A stretch of DNA of 54,893 bases from Oricola indica (lineage in GTDB: Bacteria; Pseudomonadota; Alphaproteobacteria; Rhizobiales; Rhizobiaceae), in NCBI RefSeq assembly GCF_019966595.1, contig NZ_JAINFJ010000017.1, forward strand, positions 1-54,893. The letters run 5' to 3'. Of this stretch, positions 8,217 to 16,512 are shown piece after piece. Below the pieces are notes generated by a model. That model ran no database searches. It was not told where the DNA came from and worked only from the letters and a program-made list of their open reading frames with translations. The position numbers and the translations under genes were made by a program. The first letter of the stretch is position 1, and each line of letters begins with the position of its first letter.

Positions 8217-8438
8217 ATGCATAGCCGGTCGGTCAACGTTTGGGACAATGCTGCGATGGAGAGCTTCTTCTGGTCACTGAAAACCGAGCGGACAGCCCGC
8301 AAGGTCTACAGGACGAGGGATGACGCCAGGGCCGACGTGTTCGATTACATCGAGCGCTTCTACAATCCCCGGCGACGGCACTCGACATTGGGCTATATGC
8401 CCCCCGTCGAGTTCGAGGAGAAAGCTATGTTAGCTTAA
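8217..8438 (+). pseudogene. IS3-family orfB, C-terminal remnant
   Basis: Reads 'SRSVNVWDNAAMESFFWSL' to 'FYNPRRRHSTLGYMPPVEF', the end of an IS3 integrase core. It includes the last catalytic Glu (AMESFF) but lacks the two upstream Asp residues. It belongs with the orfA fragment at 7656. Confidence 0.85.
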
Positions 8439-8479
8439 CTTGGTGTCCGAAAAACCGGCAGCAGGCCACTGTCGTTTCC

Positions 8480-8720
8480 GGTCTAAAGGATGTAGCAGTG
8501 ATGCTGCTTTGATGTCCTGAAGGCATCAGGAAGCTCGACAAAGGGGCGCCGTTGCGAACAGCACCCGGCCCGCGTTGAACGACGGCCAGATAATGCCGCC
8601 AGTAGTAAATGGTCTGTCCGGGCCGGGCATGAGAACGGTCGATGACGCGGCTGTGCTCGCAAATGATCTGACCTTCCGTGGCGACGACAATCCTCTCGGG
8701 GTAAACACGCAGGCTCACCG
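8480..8720 (-). mobile_element. IS21-family istA fragment
   Basis: The minus frame reads 'TNRPVSLRVYPERIVVATEG', 'DRSHARPGQTIYYWRHYLAV' and 'QRGPGAVRNGAPL', the C-terminal part of an IS21-family IstA transposase. No istB or end repeat is present. It is joined directly to an IS630 fragment on the same strand, giving a chimeric open frame of no likely function. Confidence 0.8.
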
Positions 8721-8765
8721 GCCGGTTGGTGAAGGATGCCGAAACGCTGTAGCGGCTGATCTGCA

Positions 8766-9044
8766 CCGAACGCTCGACCCAAAGCCGCTCAACCATCTCC
8801 TTCAGCGTGATGTCCTTGCGCTCACCGATCAGCCCGACGATGAAGGCTTCATGGGCATCAAGCCGCGAGGCACGGCGCCAACCCTGTGGCCGGGGCGTCG
8901 TCTCCCCGTTCTTTGCCCTGCGATCCAGCGGATCGCGCTCGATACGCCCACTCGGAACCGTGTCGCCGCCTGCCTCGTCGATATGCCGTTGGCCGAGGCC
9001 TTCGAGACCCACGACCGAAGATCCTCGCTGAGTGCTATTCCCAT
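8766..9044 (-). mobile_element. IS630-family transposase N-terminal fragment
   Basis: Starts 'MGIALSEDLRSWVSKASANG' at 9044, then shifts frame near 8930 and reads 'RRAKNGETTPRPQGWRRASR' and 'GERKDITLKEMVERLW'. This is the DNA-binding half of an IS630 transposase, lost after 'ERSVQISR' where istA sequence begins. About 140 bases match the plus-strand fragment at 3592-3760. Confidence 0.8.
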
Positions 9045-9241
9045 CGTACACCTCCGTTGAGATGGACCTTGAATCAGAACACAATGCAGCAGTCGCCTCA
9101 CAATCGATTCATCGATCGCGGCACGCGCTCTAGCCTTTTGAAGCGTGTCATTGCTTTCTGGGAACCGCAATGAATGCGGCAATTGTGCACATTGCAGAGA
9201 AAAGCCATGCGGCATATTATGTGAAGAAGCTGGAGTTAGAG

Positions 9242-9655
9242 ATGCTTACGATTGGACAACTTGCGCGTGCGGCAGGCGTCAAGATCCCGACAATTCGATA
9301 CTACGAGCAGATGGGCCTTATGGCTGTTGCCGAACGCTCGGCAGGCAACCAGAGGAGGTATGAATCGCATGATCGGGAACGCTTATCCTTCATCAAGCAC
9401 GCTCGCGATCTCGGGTTCACGATCGAGGCCATCCGGGAATTGTTGGAGTTGAGCGCGCACCCCAACCAGCCATGCGTTAGCGCCGATGCGATTGCCATTC
9501 GACAACTAGCGTCTGTTCGAGGCAAGCTTGCTAGGCTGCGTCTCTTGGAGACGGAACTGGATCGCATGACGTCGCGGAGTCATGATGACCAAGTCAAAGA
9601 TTGTTACGTTCTGCAGTCTCTGGCCAACCACGACCTGTGTGTGGGCGAACACTAA
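9242..9655 (+). CDS. MerR-family metal-responsive regulator (CadR/PbrR/ZntR-like)
   Basis: A 137-residue activator with a winged HTH ('MLTIGQLARAAGVKIPTIRY'), a long dimer helix ('SFIKHARDLGFTIEAIRELL') and three metal-site Cys candidates. One lies after the helix ('HPNQPCVSAD') and two in the C-terminal loop ('KDCYVLQSLANHDLCVGEH'). This three-Cys layout is that of divalent-metal sensors rather than CueR. The start at 9242 follows GGAG at 8 bases; an upstream in-frame ATG at 9170 is less likely. It is the only intact MerR gene in view and so the best candidate regulator for the eight 19-bp-spacer promoters. The gene stands alone among IS debris. Confidence 0.88.
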   Translation: MLTIGQLARAAGVKIPTIRYYEQMGLMAVAERSAGNQRRYESHDRERLSFIKHARDLGFTIEAIRELLELSAHPNQPCVSADAIAIRQLASVRGKLARLRLLETELDRMTSRSHDDQVKDCYVLQSLANHDLCVGEH

Positions 9656-9900
9656 CACATCCATCGACACCGAAGATGTTCCTCATCTAAATGGTTGTGC
9701 TATCTTCAAAGGTCGGCCACGAAGGCCTCCTGAAGAAAACATTCCTCGCGATGAATAGCGATTGGGTCGAAACTGTAAAAATTGAGTCCAAATATCACTT
9801 TCGACATCGCGCATGCTTAGCGGCTTCAGCGCCCAAAATGTCCTTTGTCCATCGGTCGGTTCACGTTCATTGAATGGCGCCGCCGCGCTGGCGCATTCAT

Positions 9901-10139
9901 TGATCTGCTCCCCTGAATCTACCCATTCATAGGCAAGCCTTGTTCACGTTGTGGTCCATTGCGGATCGGGTTGCAAACTCGTTCGGCGTGAGCCCGTCGA
10001 GGCTCGTGCGGGGCTGGTGCAGGTTGTTGTCGATCCTCCAGTCTTCGATGATCTCGCGAGCGAGGCGGTAGCTGCGGAGCAGATGCTCGTTCAAGCATTC
10101 GTCCCTCAGGCGCCTGTTGAAGCTTTCGACAAAGCAATT
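9901..10139 (-). mobile_element. IS3-family element A, orfB 3' half
   Basis: The left end TGATCTGCTCCCC at 9901 resembles ends of IS407-group IS3 elements. The minus frame 9927-10139 encodes the OrfB end: 'NCFVESFNRRLRDECLNEHL' to 'PRTSLDGLTPNEFATR', including the third catalytic Glu (FVES). The gene is split by the IS110 element at 10140-10837 exactly before the Asn codon of 'NCFVESFN'. 9656-9900 holds no convincing gene. Confidence 0.8.
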
Positions 10140-10383
10140 GTCCGGCATGTTGTTCTCGGTGCCAGCGTTTGTTCGGTCGCCGGGTCAGGTAGGCTTGGTA
10201 CATCCGGACCACGGGGCACCGGGAGCACGCAAGTGCGGGCAGGCCGTCGTATGCAGATGAACTGAGAGTTCGAGCACGTTATCTGGCCGCCCCTACGACT
10301 CGCCCGGATGCGCTGCGAGCGCGGATCCGTATTTGTCGTGTTGCCCGCTGGCTCCCTATTCGTGACCAACGATGAAGGGAACC
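10140..10383 (+). ncRNA. Candidate IS110 bridge-RNA region (copy A)
   Basis: The 244 bp between the left end and the transposase start are non-coding and conserved in the second copy (39884-40127). Differences are concentrated in the first 75 bases and identity is near complete afterwards. IS110 elements are known to carry a structured guide RNA in such a flank. Only position and conservation support the call here; no fold was computed. Confidence 0.45.
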
Positions 10384-10781
10384 ATGCGCTTTATCGGCAT
10401 GGACATACACCGCGTAGCCGCCGAAGTCGTGTCGTTGCTTGATGGCGAGATCATCAAGCTCGGTCGCGTTCAGATGCTGCGCAATAAACTTGAGGAGTTC
10501 GCCAGAAGGGAACTCACCCACGACGATCATGTTGTGATCGAGGCAACTGGGAATGCCGTGCCGTCGCCGAAGTGCTGTCGCCTTACGTCGATCGCATCGT
10601 GATCGCCAATCCCAAACAGGTGCACATGATCGCCCATACGAAGGTGAAGACCGACACGATCGACGCAACGGTCCTGGCCAAGCGCTATGCCTCGGGCTTC
10701 CTGCCGGAGGTCTGGGTCCCAGAAGGCCGAAGCGGCGTACGTCGATCTCACCTCGCGATGGCGAACTCGGCCGAAAAGTAA
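10384..10781 (+). pseudogene. IS110-family transposase, frameshifted and deleted
   Basis: Starts 'MRFIGMDIHRVAAEVVSLLD', the DEDD catalytic N-terminus with the first Asp, and frameshifts at about 10556, where the intact copy has one more base. The next frame reads 'KVKTDTIDATVLAKRY' to 'LPEVWVP' and then jumps to the last residues. The serine-bearing transposase_20 domain is absent. Confidence 0.85.
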
Positions 10782-10837
10782 AAAGGCGGCGGAAAAGCCC
10801 GTTCTGTGAACAGAAGGGACTATTCAACAACATCCGT

Positions 10838-11230
10838 CTGCATGGGCTTTCCGGGCGCGATGTAATGCTACTGAACGCTGCGGTTCTGTTGCCAGGCAAG
10901 CATGGCGTTTGACGTCAACTCCGTGCCATCGTCGCTGACCGCCATGCAGCTGTAGCCGCGCCGTTCGGCGATCGCGTCCAGTTCGCGAGTGACTCGTTCT
11001 CCCGAGATCGAGTTGTCGACCAACGCGTCCGACACTAAGTCGAGTGACCATCTCTGGTTTGGATCCTGCGGAATGGCCATCGGCGCTCTCGTGCCCAAAG
11101 CCCGTTTGCGCTCGCCACGTTTTCGGGCCGTCAGCCGCTCTTCCTTATGAATCCGGTAGAGCCTCTTCCAGTTCACCGTGACGCCCTCCCGCTTCAAAAG
11201 TAGATGCAGGCGGCGATGCCCGCCCTATGT
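10838..11230 (-). mobile_element. IS3-family element A, orfB 5' half
   Basis: The minus frame encodes 'VNWKRLYRIHKEERLTARKR', 'DPNQRWSLDLVSDAL' (first catalytic Asp), 'AVSDDGTELTSNAM' (second Asp) and ends 'YIAPGKPMQ' at the IS110 boundary. A frameshift lies near 10870. The upstream part of orfB and orfA are missing beyond about 11230, and no right end was found. It is the other half of the gene fragment at 9927-10139. Confidence 0.8.
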
Positions 11231-11361
11231 GTAGACTACTTTGTGATAGCGTATCGAGCATTCTGCAGCCGCAAGACGGTCGGGATGCATGAACGAATAG
11301 TCCCTCGTCCTCGCTCTTGCCAGTGAGTCAAACTAACGCGGCGACCTACGTCAGAACCCTC

Positions 11362-11392
11362 TTGAATCTCTAGCAGCTTGAGATTGTACGTT
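11362..11392 (+). promoter_or_regulatory. MerR-type promoter of the two-component system
   Basis: -35 TTGAAT, a 19-base spacer and -10 TACGTT. The dyad AATCTC-TAGCAGCTT-GAGATT is symmetrical apart from the central A/T positions, making it the cleanest operator in the window. It lies 86 bp before the response-regulator start at 11479. Confidence 0.75.
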
Positions 11393-11478
11393 AGGTTGGA
11401 GTGAGACTTATCGATCGGCTGAGACGGGTAGCCCGCAAACGTCGCTCACCCTGTGCTAGCGATCAGGGAGTGACCTGT

Positions 11479-12207
11479 GTGTCAGTGGATGTTTTGAACG
11501 GTCATATCCTAGTGGTTGATGACCATCAGGATATTCGAGATCTGGTCGCCGGGCTGCTCGCCAAAGAAGGATATCGCGTCAGCGCAGCAGCGGATGGACG
11601 ACAGATGCGTCGGCAGCTCATCGAAAGCAGCGTCGACCTTGTCGTTCTCGATCTCATGTTGCCAGGAGAGGACGGGCTCACCCTTTGTCGCGATCTCAGA
11701 GCCACGACTAATATACCAGTTGTCATGCTCACCGCGAAAGGCGACGAATTTGATCGTGTCCTCGGTCTCGAGATGGGCGCTGACGACTATCTGACAAAGC
11801 CTTTCGGCGGCAGGGAACTCGTGGCCCGAATCCGCGCGGTTCTTAGAAGGACGCGATCCGTTCACGCAGGAACGCGAAGCCAAACTGCGTGCGTGTGGCG
11901 GTTCGACCGATGGACATTCGACACAGCGACACGCTCTCTGAAGTCGACAGATGATGCGTTGCTTTCCTTGAGCACTGCCGAATTTAGCCTGCTGAAAGTA
12001 TTCGTTGAGCGGCCTCAGATTGTGCTCACGCGAGATCAACTCCTCGATTTGACCCGGGGCCGTGAGTCCGAATTCATTGATCGCAGCATCGACACCCGGA
12101 TCAGCAGGTTGCGGCGGAAGATCGAAGAGGATCCCCAAAACCCACAAATCCTCAAGACCGTGTGGGGCGACGGCTATGTATTTGCAGCCGACGTGTCGCG
12201 TGGATGA
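11479..12207 (+). CDS. OmpR-family response regulator
   Basis: A 242-residue two-domain regulator. The receiver domain has the acidic pair in 'ILVVDDHQDIR', phospho-acceptor D58 in 'LVVLDLMLPGEDG' and the conserved Lys in 'LTKPFGGRELVARI'. The winged HTH ends in 'SIDTRISRLRRKIEEDP' and 'ILKTVWGDGYVFA'. GTG at 11479 is chosen because AGGGAG lies 9 bases upstream; an open frame extends to 11401 but looks random. Its stop overlaps the kinase start by ATGA. The MerR-type promoter in front suggests metal-dependent expression of a second regulatory layer. Confidence 0.93.
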   Translation: MSVDVLNGHILVVDDHQDIRDLVAGLLAKEGYRVSAAADGRQMRRQLIESSVDLVVLDLMLPGEDGLTLCRDLRATTNIPVVMLTAKGDEFDRVLGLEMGADDYLTKPFGGRELVARIRAVLRRTRSVHAGTRSQTACVWRFDRWTFDTATRSLKSTDDALLSLSTAEFSLLKVFVERPQIVLTRDQLLDLTRGRESEFIDRSIDTRISRLRRKIEEDPQNPQILKTVWGDGYVFAADVSRG

Positions 12208-13661
12208 TCGTTCTGCTCCCGAAAAGCCTGAGCGGCCGGACAGTTGCCATTCTTGTGACGGGCCTTATTGCGACACATATCGTCACCCTGCTCGTACTGT
12301 CGGAAGATCGAGTTGAGTCGCTGACGCGCACAGAAGAGCAACACATCGCCCAGCATATTGCGTCTATTGCGAATATTGTTTCAGACGTTCCAAGCGAATG
12401 GAGGGATCGGATCGTTCGTTCCTCCGATGGCCACCTGTTCAACGTCCGAATAACACAGGACAACACCAGCGATAGGCTTCAACCTATTGGCACCAGGAAC
12501 AGCACGCTAGCCGACCTGTTGTTGCGACAGGTTCGACCGGGCACGGGCGAACCGATATCGGTGGACATAACCGACGCTAACCCCGGCAATACGCCGCTTG
12601 CGCCAGATGGCTGGCGCCGCTGGCTGGTTTCGCGGCTCAGTCGCCTCGCCTATGGACATGACCGCGACCAAGCTGTCCTGGTCTCGGTTCCGCTGTCAGA
12701 AGGGCAAAGGCTCAATTTCTCGACGTCGATGCCGCTGGCGTCGGCGCCTGGGTGGGAGCGACAGCTGGCGGTTACCGGTACCTTCTTGGTTATCGTACTG
12801 ACGCTTTCCCTGTGGGCCATCAGGAAGATGTCGAGCCCACTGGCACTGTTTGCACACGCCGCCACCGCTTTCGCTCGGAATGTCTATGCGCCGTCCTTGC
12901 CCGAGACAGGTCCGAGTGAAGTCCGGGAAGCCGCCCGGGCGTTCAACAACATGCAGAAGCGGGTCCTTCAGACGATCGAAGGGCGGGCCCAAATGCTCGG
13001 GGCCATCTCTCACGATTTGCGTACACCGCTGACGACAATTCGACTTCGGGCGGAGAGTTTGGGCGATTCCGAGGTCCGGCATCGGATCCTCGCGGCGATC
13101 GAGGAGATGGACGCGATGCTTGCCTCCACGCTGGCTTTTGCCAGGGAGGGCACCGCGCAGGAGGAACCGCAGGCAACGGATATCGGATCCCTATTGGAGG
13201 CGATCTGCAGCGATTTTTCGGACATCGGGCACGACGTCAGCTTTGTACCTTGCGGCACAATCGTCGCTGCATGCCGCCCACTGGCTTTGAAGCGAGCGTT
13301 GTCCAATCTCATCGACAACGCGGTCAAATATGGGGAGCGCGCTCATGTGGTTGCCAAGGCCAAGGAAGGGATGATCGACATCAGCATCACCGATCAAGGT
13401 CCCGGAGTCCCGGATGAAGAGTTGGAGCGCATATTCCAACCGTTCTACCGCATTGAAAGCTCAAGGAACCGCAACACCGGCGGCGCGGGCCTTGGACTGG
13501 CCATCGCCCAGATGGCTCTGGACATGCACGGCGGATCTATCCAACTGGAAAACCGCGGCGAAGCTGGCGGTCTTTGCGTACGGGTCCTGATGCCAGTAGG
13601 GACCAACGTCGCCAATCGCGGGGCCGCCCCAAGGCATCGATCTCGCCAGCCACGCAAGTAG
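12204..13661 (+). CDS. Membrane sensor histidine kinase
   Basis: A 485-residue kinase. TM1 covers about residues 11-33 and TM2 about 189-208, enclosing a periplasmic sensor of about 155 residues. A HAMP linker follows, then a HisKA domain with phospho-acceptor H270 ('GAISHDLRTPLTTIR') and a HATPase domain with N-box 'NLIDNAVKYG', 'DQGPGVP' and 'GGAGLGLAIA'. The sensor region has no Cys pair or His cluster that would point to a ligand. It is paired with the response regulator by an ATGA overlap. The target genes are not shown by the sequence; the SPFH operon starting 330 bp downstream is a natural candidate. Confidence 0.93.
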   Translation: MIVLLPKSLSGRTVAILVTGLIATHIVTLLVLSEDRVESLTRTEEQHIAQHIASIANIVSDVPSEWRDRIVRSSDGHLFNVRITQDNTSDRLQPIGTRNSTLADLLLRQVRPGTGEPISVDITDANPGNTPLAPDGWRRWLVSRLSRLAYGHDRDQAVLVSVPLSEGQRLNFSTSMPLASAPGWERQLAVTGTFLVIVLTLSLWAIRKMSSPLALFAHAATAFARNVYAPSLPETGPSEVREAARAFNNMQKRVLQTIEGRAQMLGAISHDLRTPLTTIRLRAESLGDSEVRHRILAAIEEMDAMLASTLAFAREGTAQEEPQATDIGSLLEAICSDFSDIGHDVSFVPCGTIVAACRPLALKRALSNLIDNAVKYGERAHVVAKAKEGMIDISITDQGPGVPDEELERIFQPFYRIESSRNRNTGGAGLGLAIAQMALDMHGGSIQLENRGEAGGLCVRVLMPVGTNVANRGAAPRHRSRQPRK

Positions 13662-13990
13662 CCGGCTTCAATGCGCCGGTGACTGACGGATTGGAATGAT
13701 CGCTTCCGCGTCAGCTGAGGGGCGACGCTTTAGAAAAGTGTTGCAGAATGTGTCAGAAGTCCTGTGCTGACAAAATCCGCCATGTCCGGGCCAGGTTGCG
13801 ACGAACTCCTGTAAATTCTGTCGTGTATGTGCAGGGCAGCACCGTGGCTCTCCGTTCGGTTGTGAACAAAGGGAGATGTCGTCAGCCGTTCTCCGACGCT
13901 GTTGACCCAGCCCCCCTTTGTCTCGCCCTTTCCCCCGAAGGAGCGTCGTGGCCGCCGAAGCTGGTTCCATTTCGCGAGAGTCGACAGACG
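13662..13990 (+). other. Upstream region of the SPFH operon
   Basis: 329 bp with no convincing gene. The next gene's frame is open from 13748, but the translation before 13991 has no domain character. No MerR-type promoter was found here, unlike at the other operons, so control by the adjacent two-component system or read-through from it is possible. Confidence 0.4.
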
Positions 13991-15538
13991 ATGGATCGTA
14001 AAGAGCGCACCGTATTCGTTACGATTCTCATCAACGGACTTCTGATCCTTTTCAAGTTCTGGTTATCAGCAGCTTCCGGAAGCCTGGCCCTCCGGTCCAG
14101 CGCCATCCATTCCCTCGCGGATCTCGCGATCGGCGTATTCGTTCTGATAGGTCTGTTCCTGAGCCGTACGAAGCTGGCGGCAGCCGCGCAAAACGGGGCT
14201 CGTGCCGTGGAAAATTGGGTGGCGCTCCTTGTTTCGGCGGCGATCTTCTATGTCGGGCTGGACATTGTCGGGGAGGTCCTTGCAGGCGAACCTCCCGACT
14301 TGAGGAACCTTGGGCCTATCACCCTCGCCTCTCTCGTTACCGTCGTGGTCGCCTACGTCATAGCCCGGTACAAGCTCTATGTGGGCCGCCAGACAGATTC
14401 CCCGGCATTGATTGCCAGCGGCTACCACTCTCGAGTAGACATTTATGCGTCGATTGTCGTTGTCGCAGGCTTGGGAGGTGCCGCTCTCGGCCTGGAGAAC
14501 CTGGACACGGCTGCAGCGGCCATCGTCGTCGTCATGATTTTTCTCTCTGGATTTGAGATCGCCGCTGCTGCGATCACTGCGCTGCGGCATCGTGAGCAGC
14601 TGCAAGTGGAAGCCGAGGACGCACACGGTCACCTCCCTAGCCGCGGCTGGTTTCGCATTTATGTTCCTATCGCATCGCTCGCCTTGATAGCTCTCTATTT
14701 CTTGACCGGCATCTACACGATCCAGCCTGGGGAAGTAGCGGTGGTGAGGCGCTTCGGAAAGGTGATCGAAGAGGCGGGGCCTGGAATGCACTATCGCTGG
14801 CCAAGCCCGATCGAGACCGTCGACGTGGTTGCGCTCGATCTGGTGAGACGAATCGAGACCGGCCCTCTGCAGATGCTGACGGGCGACGAGAACCTCATCT
14901 CTGTCCGGGCGAGCATTCAGTTCTCAGTCGGCGACGCTTCGGCATTCGTTCTCAGTGTATCCGCGCCGGACGACCTCGTCCTCCAGGCCGGCGTGGGAGC
15001 CCTGCGTCAGAGCGTTGGTGAGGACGCGGTTGACGCTATCCTCACGGTCGACAAGACCGCCATACAGGAAAAAGCCGTGAAGGCTGCCCAGGCGTCGCTC
15101 GACCGGAGTGCTGCGGGGATCCGGATCGTCGGCGTGCAATTGCTCGAGAGCGCGCCGCCTCCCGAAGTGGCTGATGCATTTCGCGACGTCGCGAGCGCGC
15201 GGGAAGATCGCAACACCTTCGTCAACGAGGCGCTCGCCTACCGTAACGAGGTTTTTCCGACCGCGCGCGGCGACGCCGACACTGCGCGGCAAGCTGCGCG
15301 AGCCTATGCCGCTGAAAAGCTCGCCTCATCCGCTGGAGATGCCGCGAATTTCGAATCCCGGCGACAAGCCTACGCGGCGGCGCCGGATATCACCCGCCAG
15401 CGCCTCTACCTCGAGGCCGTGGAGAAATCGCTGGCTGGCGCCAAGAAATTCGTGATGGACCCGACGATCATACCGCAATCGACGGATCTTTGGATAACAC
15501 AACCGGATAAGGCTCAACTGCTGCCCCCAATGCAATAG
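13991..15538 (+). CDS. CDF-transporter / HflK-like SPFH fusion protein
   Basis: A 515-residue fusion. Residues 1-200 form a CDF-type membrane domain of about six helices. They retain both metal-site pairs, H40/D44 ('SSAIHSLADL') and H146/D150 ('SGYHSRVDIY'). The cytoplasmic CDF domain is replaced by another helix (about 225-241) and an SPFH/Band-7 domain of HflK type: 'YTIQPGEVAVVRRFGKVIEE', 'GPGMHYRWPSPIETVDVV'. The Ala/Glu-rich C-terminal helix is typical of SPFH oligomers. The start at 13991 places the first helix at the N-terminus. It leads four tightly spaced genes. Whether it transports metal is not known; the residues needed are present. Confidence 0.88.
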   Translation: MDRKERTVFVTILINGLLILFKFWLSAASGSLALRSSAIHSLADLAIGVFVLIGLFLSRTKLAAAAQNGARAVENWVALLVSAAIFYVGLDIVGEVLAGEPPDLRNLGPITLASLVTVVVAYVIARYKLYVGRQTDSPALIASGYHSRVDIYASIVVVAGLGGAALGLENLDTAAAAIVVVMIFLSGFEIAAAAITALRHREQLQVEAEDAHGHLPSRGWFRIYVPIASLALIALYFLTGIYTIQPGEVAVVRRFGKVIEEAGPGMHYRWPSPIETVDVVALDLVRRIETGPLQMLTGDENLISVRASIQFSVGDASAFVLSVSAPDDLVLQAGVGALRQSVGEDAVDAILTVDKTAIQEKAVKAAQASLDRSAAGIRIVGVQLLESAPPPEVADAFRDVASAREDRNTFVNEALAYRNEVFPTARGDADTARQAARAYAAEKLASSAGDAANFESRRQAYAAAPDITRQRLYLEAVEKSLAGAKKFVMDPTIIPQSTDLWITQPDKAQLLPPMQ

Positions 15539-15561
15539 GGACGGGCGAGGACGATTACGAC

Positions 15562-16512
15562 ATGAAACCAGTTCGAATTGCCGCTCTTGGCGTCTTGGGC
15601 CTTGCCTTCCTGGGAGCAACATTGACCCTCTATCAGGTCGACACCACCGAGTACGCGATCGTGACGCAGTTTGGGCGGCCCGTCCGCGTGCTCGGTGACC
15701 CTGGTCTCTACATCAAAGCGCCCGACCCCATTCAAAGTGTTCTCAAAATCAGCAAGCAAATTCAAGTCTACAACCTACCGAAAACGGAATTCCTGAGTAG
15801 TGACAAGAAGAACATCATGGTGGAGGCCTATGCCACCTGGCAAGTAACGGACGCGCTGGCGTTTCTGAAGAACGTCAACAGCCTGCGCGGCGCCAGCACA
15901 CAGCTCAACGATATTATCAAAGCTGAGCTCGGAGCGGCATTGGGACAGGTCGAGCTCGGAAATCTCGTCACAGTCGATACCTCACAGGCGAGCCTTCCAG
16001 ACACCTTGAATGCCGTGAAGGAGAGGGCTGCAGCCCGCACGGGTGCTTATGGCTTCACGGTCACAGATATCCAGCTCAAGGAGCTCACGTTCCCGGAGGC
16101 CAACCTCACAAGTGTCTTCCAGCGCATGCGCTCGGAGCGCGAGGCGATCGCGCGCCAGTTTCGCTCGGAAGGCGCAGAAGAAGCAGCCCGCATACGAGCG
16201 GAAGCCGATACAGAGAAGGCGAAGATTCTCGCCGCCGCAAGCCGCGAATCCGCCGAGATCCGTGGGGCAGCCGATGCGGAAGCGATTGCGATCTATGCGG
16301 GCTCCTTCGGCAGGGACAAGGATTTTTACCGCTTCTCCAGAACGCTCGAAGCCTACGACAAGTTCATTGATGAAGGCACGACGTTGATTTTGCCTGCCGA
16401 TTCCGAACTCCTTCAGTATTTGGATCCACGAAACGCTCTGAAACTTCCTCAATCGTCGACCACGACTGCCGGATCGCCCAAGGTGACCGCGGATTCGGAG
16501 CGCGACAGATGA
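15562..16512 (+). CDS. hflC: HflC-like SPFH-family protein
   Basis: A 316-residue membrane-anchored SPFH protein: one helix (about residues 7-23), the SPFH domain from 'DTTEYAIVTQFGRPVRVLGD' onward and 'GLYIKAPDPIQSVLKI'. A long charged coiled region follows ('RMRSEREAIARQFRSEGAEE') and ends 'LILPADSELLQYLD', as in HflC. HflC and HflK form cage-like membrane assemblies that modulate FtsH; no ftsH is present here. It starts 23 bp after the fusion gene and overlaps the next gene by ATGA. Confidence 0.93.
   Translation: MKPVRIAALGVLGLAFLGATLTLYQVDTTEYAIVTQFGRPVRVLGDPGLYIKAPDPIQSVLKISKQIQVYNLPKTEFLSSDKKNIMVEAYATWQVTDALAFLKNVNSLRGASTQLNDIIKAELGAALGQVELGNLVTVDTSQASLPDTLNAVKERAAARTGAYGFTVTDIQLKELTFPEANLTSVFQRMRSEREAIARQFRSEGAEEAARIRAEADTEKAKILAAASRESAEIRGAADAEAIAIYAGSFGRDKDFYRFSRTLEAYDKFIDEGTTLILPADSELLQYLDPRNALKLPQSSTTTAGSPKVTADSERDR

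Larger units (their letters stand above)
7595..8468 (+). mobile_element. IS3-family element, internally deleted, both ends present
   Basis: Bounded by inverted repeats that agree at about 24 of 27 positions: left end begins TGGCCTGCTGCCGGTTT at 7595, and the right end ends in its complement at 8468. Inside are a frameshifted orfA (7656 to about 7915) and only the last quarter of orfB (8217-8438). The catalytic middle of orfB is gone, so it cannot transpose alone. No flanking target duplication is evident. Confidence 0.85.
10140..10837 (+). mobile_element. IS110-family element A, internally deleted
   Basis: 698 bp, nearly identical to the ends of the copy at 39884-42707. It consists of a 244-bp left non-coding region, the start of the transposase and the extreme 3' end; about 0.8 kb in between is deleted near 10725. 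It lies between two halves of an IS3 orfB. The boundaries were placed by rejoining the interrupted orfB codons (Met-Gln then Asn-Cys). The ends carry short imperfect inverted repeats (TCCGGCATGTTGT left, CAACAACATCCG right). Confidence 0.85.

Noticed and set aside
9691-9873. 60-residue small gene after merR
   Set aside because: No ribosome site, no homology-like features and no coupling to the merR gene.
13748-13990. N-terminal extension of the CDF-SPFH fusion
   Set aside because: Open frame, but without hydrophobic or domain character; the transporter's first helix begins right after the ATG at 13991.
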